Below, in pieces: positions 1 to 11,082 of a stretch of DNA of 64,000 nt. The DNA comes from Patiria miniata. Lineage: Eukaryota; Echinodermata; Asteroidea; Valvatida; Asterinidae. How positions within the stretch are numbered: the stretch's first letter is position 1; every line of letters begins with the position of its first letter. The notes beneath the pieces are model-generated. The model was not told the origin of the DNA, did not search any database, and worked only from the letters and a program-made list of their open reading frames with translations. The stretch spans positions 27,104,129 to 27,168,128 of the forward strand of contig NW_024037059.1 in the NCBI RefSeq assembly GCF_015706575.1, given 5' to 3'. Both the position numbers and the translations under genes were made by a program.

Positions 1-114
1 TGCTCAGGCCTAAATGGATTTGTGGCGAGATAAATTTTCACATACATGCATAGTGACGTCATTTTAGGGAGAGCTGATCTAGTCTTACAATCTAAAAACA
101 CGTATTAAAATTTG

Positions 115-325
115 GTTGATTAAAAAAGTCGGTTAGAATTTTAACCAATGTGTTCTTTTGGTCAATTTGACCATATACACTTTACCCAACGTTGGGTAAA
201 ATTGGTTCACTTTTGGAACCAACTTTTTAACCAACTGTTAATTGTGTTGTTCACCTGGTAACCAACGGTTGGTTAAAATGAGTCATTTTACCCAACGTTG
301 ATTAAATTTAACCAAATTTAGCCGC
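115..325. repeat. Palindromic AACCAACGTTGG-type repeat
   Basis: The stretch is built from TTAACCAAC / GTTGGTTAA words in both orientations. A perfect 20-bp palindrome, TTTACCCAACGTTGGGTAAA, lies at 181-200, and a related one is near 258-280. This suggests a decayed miniature inverted-repeat element. No coding is seen and no target duplication could be set. Confidence 0.45.
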
Positions 326-509
326 TTTGGAAACATTTCAGGTTATTTGTTTTGAACTTTGTTATTACATGTTATTTGTTGGTTTGTTAAAATTGGGCAA
401 GTAGCCAATGGGTAAATTGAGTCAATATTTTGTACGATAAAAAAATCTTGTACCAAATTACACCATATTGAAGTTTATCCTGTGATTGTTTCAACCTTTT
501 TCTTCTCAG

Positions 510-604
510 AAAGAAATCAGCAAAAAAAAAAAGGATGAAGGGATTCACCTGTTTGGTTCTGTTGATGTGCCTGAGCTGCGTCTTTGCCATGGCACTTCGT
601 CAAG
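510..604 (+). CDS. Signal-peptide exon of a putative secreted peptide precursor
   Basis: A pyrimidine-rich acceptor (TTTTTCTTCTCAG) ends at 509. ATG at 535 follows an A-rich leader. The 23 codons to the donor CAAG|GTATGT at 604/605 read as a textbook signal peptide: Met-Lys, a hydrophobic core (CLVLLMCLSCVFA), and a small-residue cleavage site near Ala18-Met-Ala20. The exon ends in phase 1, matching the start of the exon at 934. An acceptor before the ATG implies an upstream 5' UTR exon outside the window. The protein is not identified; a short secreted precursor is the simplest reading. No other frame here has these properties together. Confidence 0.6.
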
Positions 605-933
605 GTATGTGCGAGTGCTGTACGTGTTGGTCGTTCCTTGCCGCATTCCTTACTGCATGGCAAGTAGGGTTTTCAAGGACAAAATTAGTTACCATTTTAT
701 CTGAGAAAAGTTTACCCATTCCTATTGGTCGAGAGCCCGTCACGTGGCCGGTCTTAAACGGTCGATAAAGATCGACTGGCTGATCTTGAACCCTTTTCCA
801 GTGTCACATGAAATTTGGATGAAGTATTAATATTGTTTTGGTCGAAAGTTCACGATCCTCACGTGGGAATGTGCAATACCAGTGATCGGAGTCAGTATTC
901 ATATGGTCTTAACTTGGTTGATTTGATTCCCAG

Positions 934-1044
934 AGAGAGATACTAAGGACCAGTTGTTGGAACTGCTCCTGGAGCGATACTTGGAGGGCAGATCGCGACA
1001 GGATCGGGACGGATACGGAAAAGACCGATCCCTAGAGGAGGACC
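934..1044 (+). CDS. Second exon of the putative secreted peptide precursor
   Basis: The acceptor GATTCCCAG ends at 933 and a strong donor ACC|GTAAGT follows 1044. Read in phase 1 from the previous exon, its 37 codons are open: a Leu-rich helical part (DQLLELLLERYLEGRSR) and then a charged tail with RSR and several single or paired basic residues, which suits the spacer of a prohormone. The exon is symmetrical (phase 1-1). By layout it recalls the N-terminal propeptide of calcitonin/CGRP-type precursors, with a Leu-rich segment before the mature peptide, but no mature peptide exon was found downstream, so the family remains a guess. It lies 329 bp after the signal-peptide exon. Confidence 0.5.
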
Positions 1045-1598
1045 GTAAGTTGTACAAAACGCATATAGCTGTTGTTGTTTTTTTACTTGACAGTCGCCTA
1101 TATGTGAAGAATGTTTTCATATAAACCATGGGATCTCATGACAAAACGTTCCTGAGCCTCTGATAAATTGGTAAATACAGGGCGAGTCAGAATATTCTGG
1201 ACCCAAGTCAGGTATATTTTTGTTGTGGCATATAAAGTATATTGAGAAAAAAACTTAGTGTTTCATATATGAATGGTTATTACCAAAATTTGGAATTTTT
1301 CAAATTGGTGGCAGTGGTGGTGAGGAGTTTTGCCATTTTCATTGAAGTCGCTCATTTTCCAGCCTGCACACAGAATTGGTTTTGCATTTTTAAATGTGCC
1401 AATAACTACTTTGTTGTTGTAGTGAGACGTTTTTTACGAGGCACCGTACAATTGGCACACAGCCCAGAAAAAAAATGTGTACAAACGCGCACTCAGTGCG
1501 TGTACGCGCGAGTTTTCTGCTTCCACACCAAACTGTGCAATATGGAGGCCTAGCTCACTACACAGTTGTACACTTGCCAGGCCTTCGGGGAACTTCGG

Positions 1599-1703
1599 GG
1601 AACCTGATTGAAATATTAGAACCAAGAATATTAGGAACCTGATTAAAACATTAGAACCAAGAATATTAGGAACCTGATTAAAATATTAGAACCAAGAACA
1701 TTA
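1599..1703 (+). repeat. Three tandem copies of a 35-bp unit
   Basis: The unit begins GGAACCTGATT and ends CCAAGAATATTA. Three head-to-tail copies differ at a few positions, preceded by a short CTTCGGGGAA duplication. It lies inside the possible LTR of the element called at 1540-3715. Confidence 0.85.
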
Positions 1704-2726
1704 GACACCTGGAAATCTTAGGAAGCGGGGCAACTTTAGAAATACAAACATTGTGATTATAATTTATCATTGACAATGTTATTACAATTTATAGAGCTGA
1801 AAGTTGAATCCAAGTTATATGATTTTTGTAACACTTGTTTTGTGAGTTAGATTGAGATTCAGATCCAGAACTATTGTAATTGATTTTGTAAACGAGTAAT
1901 CTGTAACAAGTTCATGAGACCAAACATAATTTGACCCCTCCTAGTGTTTTGTCTTGGTTGTCCTTGGCGTCCTTAAATCCAATCATTTGAGCGGACCTCC
2001 TTAATGGCGTACCGCTACAAAAGTGGCGTCGTAGATAGGATTCGTCACAACTTATTTACCTACTAAGCTTAAAGTATTTTTTTCTTCCATGTCTACTCCT
2101 CCTGCTACAAAAGTGGCGTCGTAGACAGGATGCCTTGGACAATGTAGGATAAACAGTTTCCTTAATTGTAAATTATTAAGTTCTCCGAACGCCTTTTCCT
2201 CGCTGTGGCCGTCCATTTATCATGGAGCGTCGTACGAGATGGGATTTGCTGTTGCTGTTACCATGCAAGATGTTTCTCCTCATTCGCCAGGCTGTGATGC
2301 GCCGTTTCACTTGTTGAGGGACATGATCATCTCTTCCATTTTGTATTATTGACTGGGCTGCATTTTTTTATAGTATTGTCAGCAGGTGTAGTTTTGGTCA
2401 CTTGTAGTTTTAACCTACATACACTTGTGCAATTTTATCTTCCATGTGAAGTGTATTTTGACTTTGGTATCCATTCTTTTGTAGATCTGCATTTGTACAG
2501 ATTAAGCCTTTTGGCCTACGTGTAGCTGAAGTCAAATTTGTGTGCACAGTTGGTTTGTATGTAGAGTATGGCCTGATTGTATTTTTGCTGACTTAATTTG
2601 CAGACCCTTGTATATTTTGACATATTGACGTGAAGTTTGACGTGCATGATGTGCATTTCATATTTTGTCTGTGCATTTTGTCTATTTTTGACATGATTCA
2701 GTCTGTATTTAGGCTGTAATTTTGGG

Positions 2727-3706
2727 TTGGATTTTGTGTGTACAAGTTATGTCATTGTATCCCTTGTAGGATGGAAAATAGGCTGTATTGTGACCCTGTT
2801 ATATCTGTGTAGGTACAGATTTTTTGTCAAATTTGTGAAGCCTTGTAATTTCATGTACACTGTAGGCCGTAGGTGGTCATTTATATCACAACCATGGTTT
2901 TGCCAGACAGTACTTGTTAAGTCACATCAGTTTTTAGCACAAACTATTGTCAATGTGTTTTCAAATTTATTAGAGGATGGTCACGATGAGGTCCACTTAC
3001 TCAATGAACAGCCTTGTGAATCTGTTGATTCCATTTCTAAGCTAAGTGTAGCTAAGTCAATAGAGACAGCACTCAATGAGCATGCTGCTATTTTACTCAC
3101 GTTTGTTGAAGACCAACAGGTCAAAAACCTGGAAAGTTTGTCTTCTGATCTAATGGTGTCCCAGGTGGTGATATTCCCAGTGAAATTAGTGAGACAAATG
3201 TTGATTCTGAGCCAGTAGTTATTGTCCCTGCATGTACCGATGTAGCAGCTGTTCTAGAGGTAGAGGTGTCAGAACAGATTTTGATAAAACCTGTTGATGG
3301 TATTGTGGAAGTCTCTGATCACCACGAGGTTGTTGATGTAAGGCCTGTTTTAGAGCCCAGTGTTGTGTTTGCACCCGTTTGTGATGACTTGGAAAATAAG
3401 TCGATATTAAGTTGCAAGCCGCAGGAGTGTGTTGTATCTCCTGGTTATTCTTCATCACATGTTTTACTGCCTCCTTTTGAGAAAAGGCTCAATTTAGTTT
3501 TGGAATGTCACCCATCACTGCAAGTGCCAAACGCCAAGGCAGGAGAAAAAGTAGGGAACCACTGGGCTACCCTCACTTTTCATCTTTGTGCATTTGAGAT
3601 ATGGCCAACAGTGTTGCCAGATGCAGAGACTGGCAAAGCACCACATGATGAAAAGGAAACATGTGGGTCTCTGGCAAAATGCCATTACTTAAATTGTGTC
3701 CAATGA
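2727..3706 (+). other. Unrecognised open stretches after the PBS-like sites
   Basis: Long open frames cover 2727-3218 and 3266-3706. The deduced products are acidic, rich in Val, Ser and Glu, with no zinc knuckle, protease, polymerase or other motif that I recognise. They may be the internal region of the fossil LTR element or chance open sequence. Confidence 0.25.
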
Positions 3707-3744
3707 CATAACAGATAAGCAGTTTGAAATTTAATGCAGTGAAA

Positions 3745-4477
3745 GGTTCCATTTGAACCTTTACTTGGTCAATGCTCTCGTCGTTATTCGTCCCGTAAAC
3801 GGTCAATCGTCGGCATATATCCTCACGCGCTATATACACATGCATGTAAAAATACAGCGCGAACAGCGACCTCACGCGGCCACTATTTTTATATGCAAAT
3901 CAGTTGGGGACGATCTCGAGCCTTGGTTCAATCGTCCATGTGTGGTTTTGGGGGTGGTGCTCATTATGTTAATAGCCTTAGCTGACCTTAAATGTCGTTT
4001 TCTTATTGGTCGATCGTTGCGTGGAAACTTGCATAGTGAAACGTGTCACCGTACATGATCCATACACGTACACGTTGTGTGTCTCTGCACACGGCACCAA
4101 TGCACAAAAACTGTGGTTCCTGTCACGTCCGCAAAAGGCGAATAGCTGCAAACAATTTGATGACGTCCGGATTTACCAAGGTGTGATTGGACACTCCACA
4201 TATTAGCCCCGCCTACACTTATCTGTATTCGCATACGAGGTCGTGCGCTAGAAATCCAGCGCAAAATAAAGAAAAACATAAGCTTTTGCCGACGATTGAA
4301 CCAAGGCTCGAGATCGTCCCCAACTGATTTGCATAAAAAATTAGTGGCCGCATGAGGTCGCTGTTCGCGCTGTATTTTTACATGCATGTGCATAGCGCGT
4401 GAGGATATATGCCGACGATTGACCGCGTACGGGACGAATAACGACGAGAGCATTGACCAAGGCTAATTGGAACCATG
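3745..4477. mobile_element. Foldback DNA element with ~170-bp terminal inverted repeats
   Basis: Left arm 3763-3930 (CTTGGTCAATGCTCTCG to ACGATCTCGAGCCTTGG) returns as its reverse complement at 4287-4465 with only scattered differences. The outer edges also match as GGTTCCA / TGGAACC near 3747 and 4472. The interior of about 350 bp has no transposase-like frame. Open frames in the arms are mirror products of the same repeat. It is a non-autonomous foldback or MITE; superfamily not set. Confidence 0.8.
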
Positions 4478-5435
4478 TGTTTCATCACGATCATATACGA
4501 TCCGAGTATATTTGATGCACAAAATCGTCGCTGAATTTCAAGTGTTCTAATTGAAAGCAATGAATAGTATTTATCAACTCATTTAAAAAAATTAATAAGC
4601 AATTAACAGTTAATTAAACCTATATTATACTCGGAAATACTAGGGGGTCTACATCCGAGTGTCGACGAAACGACTTTGGCAAACTTCGGAAACTTTCGGA
4701 AAAAGGAGGAATACCTCCCGTTTTAGTCACGTGACGTAAATTGTAATACGATGTATTACCGGAGGCGACCGGACCTAAGATTCATCAGGAAAAGTCAGAA
4801 TCTTTTGGTCTGGGAACCAGACTACATCCAACCCAACGGGCGCCACGCGCTCAACCGACGCTTTCTACTTTGTGGACTCGAGACACGGATACAATTATTA
4901 AAACGAAAATATTGGCGTTTTAGATGACAATACTCTCGATGTTTGTGTAAGGAGAATGGGGTATCGTTTGCCAAGGTGATGGGTATGTGCACATTGTGCC
5001 GGGTGCGGTTCTATATCGAAAAAAAAGAAAGGAAAACCTCATTTAAATCATCTGATATTTGTGGAAGATTGTCTAAAACAAAATATGTGAGCTTCCTACG
5101 AATATCAGGAAAAAGAGGAAACCTCTTTCGAAATTTGTAATAACGAAAACAATTGCGATTCGTCACAACAGGTTCGGAACTCTCTCTTAACTAGGAGCAA
5201 ATATAAATTACGCTTTCAAAGGGGAATAATTAAGGTGTTGAGTTTGGTTAGCCTATATAGAACCGCACCTGGCCTGCATTCTGTTTAGTTAGCTTGCATC
5301 GTTTATGCATTCTTAACACGGGTAATTGTATTACATTGATATAATTATTTCTGATATAGCTTGCTCTCTTAACATGTTATTTTTTTAGCTACTCAATCAT
5401 AACCGTATAACTTTTAAGTCTTGACCCCACTTATA

Positions 5436-5486
5436 TTCATTACCCTATCCCTAAAAACCCTTACCCAGACCCTAACCCTCACCAAG
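5436..5486 (-). repeat. Degenerate interstitial telomere-like tract
   Basis: Imperfect CCCTAA/CCCTAT hexamers (ACCCTATCCCTAAAAACCC, then CCCTAACCC). TTAGGG is the ancestral animal telomere repeat; this copy is internal and decayed. Confidence 0.55.
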
Positions 5487-5611
5487 TGCTTCCTCAAACC
5501 AAATGAAAATGTCTTTATCCTGAGAGGCACATTTAATCCCTTATTCCTCCCCATTTCCTTTTTTTTCATTCTGAAACTGACATGATATTCAATAAAACAA
5601 CTCATTTAATT

Positions 5612-5890
5612 TTGGAGAATATTCATAGGCTGGAGTTTGCGTCGGGGTGATGTAAATTTAATAGGTTTGGCCCTTCACCGGCGAATAAACACTGTATACT
5701 TAGTGTGTTACCTCCTGACGGTGAAAGTTGGTGAAAAAAATCACTCGGGTGGGACTCGAACCTCAAGCAAGAGGTCGTGGGTTCGAGTCCCAACCCCGAG
5801 TGATTTTGTCCAATATATTCACTCGGGAGGCAACACACTGAGTATAAAGTGTTTATACGTCGGTGAAGGGAAAACTTAATATTAATTGTG
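5612..5890. mobile_element. Foldback element with opposed tRNA-like B boxes
   Basis: CCCTTCACCGGCGAATAAAC at 5668 and onward is the reverse complement of the stretch that ends near 5870, with matching GTGTTACCTCC / GGAGGCAACAC arms. The centre (5741-5803) carries two copies of a pol III B-box-like GGTTCGAGTCC in opposite orientation, joined by AAGCAAGAGGTC. So a tRNA-derived word is part of the inverted repeat. No protein coding. Confidence 0.7.
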
Positions 5891-6049
5891 GAGAATGTTG
5901 TAGAATTTGCTCAGAATATAAAAATTACCTTAGAGTTTCTTTAGAATGAGGGGATTTCCTCAATTTTCCTATTTTGTCCATCTCCTTAGAACTTCCTTCC
6001 AAAGTAAAATTGTCCTTAAAGTGAGGAAATTTCCATGAAAGTGGAAGCA

Positions 6050-6140
6050 CTGCCCTTACCCTAACCCTAACCCTTGCCCTAATCCTATAAACCCAAACCC
6101 TATCAGTCGTAGCCCCACCCGAACCCAAACCCTATCATCC
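6050..6140 (-). repeat. Degenerate interstitial telomere-like tract
   Basis: CTTACCCTAACCCTAACCC followed by drifting CCCTAAT/CCCAAACCCTATC repeats to about 6138. It is a second telomere-like tract within 0.7 kb of the first, on the same strand, with unrelated flanks. Confidence 0.6.
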
Positions 6141-7542
6141 CAAAGTTGTCCGAGTTTACCTCTTTGCGCCCAAGTAACTTTTTACTGTCAGTATCAGCTC
6201 TTATCGTATGGTATTGGGTAAAAGTGCATTTGGTAATTGTAGTTGAATTGGAATTAAAAAATAGGGTATGCAAACCGTCTTTGTACAATCTTGCACAGTC
6301 TCGTATTGAAATGCCTGATAAAGTTAACGTTTACCGTCAACATTTCGGAATTTTAATGGCAGATACACTTATAGTGGGTGCTGCCTGCACAATGTATTAG
6401 AGATGGCTATTACATTATTTCGAGCAGATTCGCTTATTATTTATGCAAGACAACCGCATCTTGACCTCAAGATTTTGACCAATCAGCGTGCGCTTTCTAT
6501 ATAGGCTAGGATCTTCGGTCACACCGTTGTCGCATGACATGGATAAAACAAAAATATCCTAGACACAGCAACAAAGGCTGTGGTCGCGCGCTCTGTGGTA
6601 TAATGTAACACGACAAGCGCCCGGCTGTTGTTGTATAACAAAACACTGCATTCGAACTGACCAATCACAGTTTTAGTCCTGATTTTTGAATGAAATGACG
6701 TCACGATTTAGTAAAGTCGACTCCGATTGGCTAAGGCGCGAGATCGCATTAACCTGCATGCTGTGACATAATCAGACGTTATACTCGAGACTTGGCTCCG
6801 TGGATAACGGGTGATATATACTCGGACTACATACAGCGCGCCCTCTTGTAGCATTTTTTCTTTCCTTTCAGTTAAGTGAATTCGTGGCCGGCTGTTCATC
6901 CAAGTGATCACGTGAGTCTGCGACTACCTATCGACCAACCTAAATTCTTTTTTCCCTCAGAAATGCAAATGCATAGGAATTGCTCACTAGGAACAAACTT
7001 TTTTGATAGTTGTATTGTATTATGGGTGTGGATGATAAACAAGCAATGTAGTTTAAGCACAGACCTATGGGCAGTGAACATTCAAACTTAAATTGATTTT
7101 CTTCCATAGTTTTTCAAGAAAAGTAATGATAATTGATTCTTATATTAATGCATAGAATACAAGAAATATAATCTCTAAACAAAAGTTTTTTGAATGGAAA
7201 AAAATAAATCAACTTGACATTTCTCTCCAGGTACCAGTCACCAGGCCAAGAGGAACGATTGTGATTGGCCAGTACGTGTTGCAAGTGTTGGCTTGAAATT
7301 TTGATTATTGGTTCTGAATAATGAAACTGGTATCTATAAAATAGGGATTCCCCAAAACATTCTTCATTCTCATAAGCATAAAAAGAGAAGTGATTTTTAA
7401 CATAATTATATTTCAATTTACCGATGCAACAATGTGTGAAAAGGTGCTCACCAATTTCCTTCCACATCTCCTTCTAAGGGACCCCGCTGGGAATAGTCGA
7501 AAGACGTTCGTGGGCTATTCCGGTCAATTGCCGAATAGTAAT

Positions 7543-7640
7543 CACACCCACACACACACACAAACAAACAAACAAACAAACAAACACCCCAACACCCCAA
7601 GACCCCAAGACCCCAACAAACACACAAAAATACACATCTT
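7543..7640 (+). repeat. Compound microsatellite (CA)n-(CAAA)n-(CCCCAA)n
   Basis: ACACACAC passes into AACA AACA units and then into CACCCCAA / GACCCCAA units. It is simple sequence only. Confidence 0.9.
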
Positions 7641-7775
7641 TAACATCTGTGTTTTCCCCATAGAGCTATATTGTACTAAAGTACTAAAGCGCTGACTCGA
7701 TGTACAAAGTGATGTGTGCTGGCGCATCCATGTTTGTACCAAAACTTATGGAAAACTCCAAATGCTTATCCTGTA

Positions 7776-7852
7776 GTCTGGTTCCCGGACCCTACTTCAG
7801 ACGAAACGGAGCAATTAATAGACGTCCGGGAATTGTCAGGTCAGGGAACCAG
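7776..7852 (+). mobile_element. 77-bp miniature inverted-repeat element, copy 1
   Basis: It starts GTCTGGTTCCCGGACC and ends GGTCAGGGAACCAG, so the termini are inverted. The same element lies in reverse orientation at 58308-58385, including the internal TACTTCAGAYGAAAC word. Confidence 0.75.
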
Positions 7853-8010
7853 GGAGATGGCTTGCACCTGTTCACGAATGTGTAACCGATTGCAAACAAA
7901 AACTGGACCAACTAAATTTGGTAACCTGTCAGGGTTTTCCCCAATCGTTGGAAATTGATACAAACATTCCACTTGTCTTGAAAATGACAGCACATCAGGT
8001 GTCATAATTT

Positions 8011-8538
<528 letters not shown>

Positions 8539-8714
8539 GGAAAATAACAAACCGACGTGTAGCATATGCTAAAAATGCAAATAACCTGTCAATAACACTG
8601 TTCAGAATGCAATGTTACCACAGAACAACAAGGGAATTCCCAAGCATAATATATCCGCACGAAGTCAGATTTTATGGAAACCATAGATGCATGTTATGAC
8701 AATATTACTAAATC

Positions 8715-9332
8715 TAAAAATTAATGTGGCCTGACGTTGCGAACTTAGCAAGTTCTTCTTCAGAGGCTAAAACAGAAATGACAGAGGTACATACATTAAC
8801 ATGGGGGTGCACACAAACATGCAGGGCTGAAAGAAGAAACACAAAAGGAGGATTAGGTGGGAAAGGTGTGAAAAGATGCAGGGGAGGGTGGATGAGAGAA
8901 CAAAGAAACAAAGGGAGATGGCAAACCACAAGGGGTCTGGTATAAACAGGGGAAGGACCAGAAGGGGGAAGGATCAAAGGTCACAGGGAGTGGGAACGGA
9001 CAAAAGAGTGTGAGAGTGAAGGGGGATGATGCGGGGGGGGAACAGTATGGAGGTGGAAAGGGATGAAAGATGGGGGAAGATGGGTAAACACAAACAAGGA
9101 AGACCTGGTGGATTATCTGTAACAGAAGACAATGGAGGAAGAAAAGGATTAATCATTTCCAAGTTGGATGTTGAGACCATGTGGTTGAATAGTTCGAAGA
9201 CGATTCATCCACACTTTCTCTCTGCTGAGGCGAACTGAGTCCTTGCGATGGCCAAGAGATTCAATGCCCTGCAAAATCATATCAGAAATGGAGTGGTTAG
9301 GTAGGTTGAAGTGATGACCAACAGGGGTGTTT
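8715..9332 (-). mobile_element. Penelope-like element, 5'-truncated 3' end with GIY-YIG remnant
   Basis: Read on the minus strand from 9332, the frame gives TPVGHHFNLPNHSISDM, then an arginine-rich stretch and EKVWMNRLRTIQPHGLN, ending near 9150. This fits the C-terminal end of the GIY-YIG endonuclease of Penelope-like elements (conserved H, E-x-x-W and P-x-G-x-N). A pyrimidine-rich 3' UTR of about 400 bp follows, ending with TCTGAAGAAGAACTTGC near 8745. The 5' side is cut off at the junction with the foldback element at 9328. A second piece of the same 3' UTR lies at 19330-19450. It is a dead fragment. Confidence 0.7.
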
Positions 9333-9852
9333 ATATAACCGACATACAGATCCTTGTCATTTGATTGGTGGAACTCACATCACGTGGCATTCGTTATTGC
9401 TCCCATTCATGCCGCGGCTCCAAAAGTACTATCCGCCCATGGGGAATGGGAAATACTATTCAACAGTTAGGATCATGACGCGGTATTTGTGTGCAAATGC
9501 ATGCTGGTGTGCGCGTTCAGCGTTGCGCGTAGCGCGTATTGTTCCAAAGAGCCAGCGCTACAGAGTTGGGGTTCAGACATTTTCGTGAAAGGGTGGTTTG
9601 GAAGAGAGAAATACATTTTCCTCCAGTTTTGTATTGAAAAAAAGTTCAAATATATCAAATGACAAGGATCTATATGTCAGTTATATAAAACAAATATTGA
9701 GTGGCTTTAAATTGTGAAATGGCAGGAATATTATCGCTCGGTAAAATCTGGACTTTTCCAGTTCACTCGGCTTCGCCTCGTGAAATGGAAAAGTCCAGAT
9801 TTTACCTTGCGATAATATTCCTCCCATTCCACGCTGAGCCACTCAATATTTG
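9328..9852 (+). mobile_element. Composite foldback element, copy 1
   Basis: Outer arms: TTTATATAACCGACATACAG at 9330 and its reverse complement near 9657-9692. A second hairpin follows at 9692-9850, where GGTAAAATCTGGACTTTTCC at 9740 pairs with its complement at 9787-9806 across the loop TCGGCTTCGCCTCG. A near-identical copy begins at 10174. No transposase. The whole may be one nonautonomous element. Confidence 0.75.
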
Positions 9853-10173
9853 TATACTAGTTTCTTGGTGTTGACCGTTGACCGGTGGGCACAGAAACGC
9901 TTCTTGAGCGTATTCTTATTACTAGTTACGAGCGCGAGTGGAACACGCAATTCAGTTTGTATAAACGTAGTGCGTCTGTGTGCCTGAGACCAGGAGCGTG
10001 TGTATGGGATAACGAATGTATCGTCAAGCGAACTTGACGCACAGTAAAGATGGAAGATGCATGCTGTGCACAATCGTATCAGCGGTTAAGCTCGACGCGT
10101 GTGCAGAAAGAACCGCTCGCACATCTTGGAATAACGTGATATGCAGAGTGCGATATACAGATCGTGGTATTAG
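9853..10173. other. Spacer between two foldback copies, no gene seen
   Basis: Unique-looking sequence with no convincing coding frame, lying between two direct copies of the foldback element. Confidence 0.4.
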
Positions 10174-11082
10174 GTTTATTATATAAACGACATACAGATC
10201 CTTGTCATTTGATTGGTGGAACTCACTGCTCCCATTCATGCCGCGGCTCAAAAAAGTACTATCCGCCAATGGGGAATGGGAAATACTATTCAACAGTTAG
10301 GATCATGACGCGTTATTTGTGTGCAAATGCATGCTGGTGTGCGCGTTCGGCGTTGCGCGTAGCGCGTATTGTTCCAAAGAGCCAGCGCTACAGCATTGGG
10401 TTCAAACATTTTCGTGAAGGGGTGGTTTGGAAAAGACAAATACATTTTCCTCCAGTTTTGTATTGATTATGGGATAATCTACAAAACCCTTCTCCTAACA
10501 TACCAATGTCTCCATCGTCTCGCCCCTACTTACCTCCAGCAATTAATCCATAAATATGAACCTCGTAGAAATCTTCGATCAAGCTCACAATCCCTGCTCG
10601 CCTGCTCCTCAACATCGACAAGGTCATACGGTCAGCGAGCGTTTTCATCTGCAGCCCCAACCCTCTGGAACAAACTACCCAATCACATCAAGGAAGCCCC
10701 AACCCTGGACATTTTCAAAGCTAATCTTAAAACCCATCTGTTCACTGCAAATGATATATAATGTTAGTGTTTTCCTCTGTTAATTGTTCAGCGCATTGGG
10801 ACCCCGTGTAAAATGCGCTTTATAAGAATGGTTTATTATTATTATTATTATTTTTGAAATAAAAGTTCAAATATATCAAATGGCAAGGATCTATATGTCA
10901 GCTATATAAAACAAATATTGAGTGGCTTTAAGTAGTGAAATGGGAGGAATATTATCGCTCGGTAAAATCTGGACTTTTCCAGTTCACTCGGCTTCGCCTC
11001 GTGAAATGGAAAAGTCCAGATTTTACCTCACGATAATATTCCTCCCATTCCACGCTGACCCACTCAATATTTGTATACTATC
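10174..11082 (+). mobile_element. Composite foldback element, copy 2, interrupted by a LINE
   Basis: It matches 9328-9852 along its length, including the TCCGCC-AATGGGGAATGGG and GCGTTGCGCGTAGCGCG words and the terminal hairpin. It is split after GTATTGA (10466) by the LINE 3' end, and resumes at about 10855 with AAATAAAAGTTCAAATATAT. Confidence 0.8.
10467..10854 (+). mobile_element. CR1/L2-type LINE, 5'-truncated 3' end
   Basis: The frame from about 10465 to 10761 encodes a C-terminal segment typical of CR1/L2 reverse transcriptases: KTLLLTYQCLHRLAPTYL, then RSYGQRAFSSAAPTLWNKLP and FKANLKTHLF, then a stop. The 3' UTR ends with GCGCATTGGGACC, AAATGCGCTTTATAA and an (ATT)n tail, the usual mark of this clade. 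Comparison with the empty site in copy 1 puts the target at GTATTGA, with at most a few bases duplicated. Only the last ~100 codons remain. Confidence 0.88.

Larger units (their letters stand above)
1540..3715 (+). mobile_element. Possible fossil LTR retroelement, 5' part
   Basis: At 2024-2044 and again at 2114-2131 the sequence TGGCGTCGTAGAYAGGAT follows CTACAAAAG. Its complement has the shape of a tRNA 3' end (T-loop, T-stem, seven-base acceptor strand, discriminator, CCA), which suits a primer-binding site just after a 5' LTR ending near CTACA. The LTR would cover roughly 1540-2020. The internal part to about 3715 holds open stretches with no recognised domain. No second LTR was found in the window. 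It looks old and broken; the family is undetermined, possibly Ty3/Gypsy-like. The evidence is thin. Confidence 0.3.
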
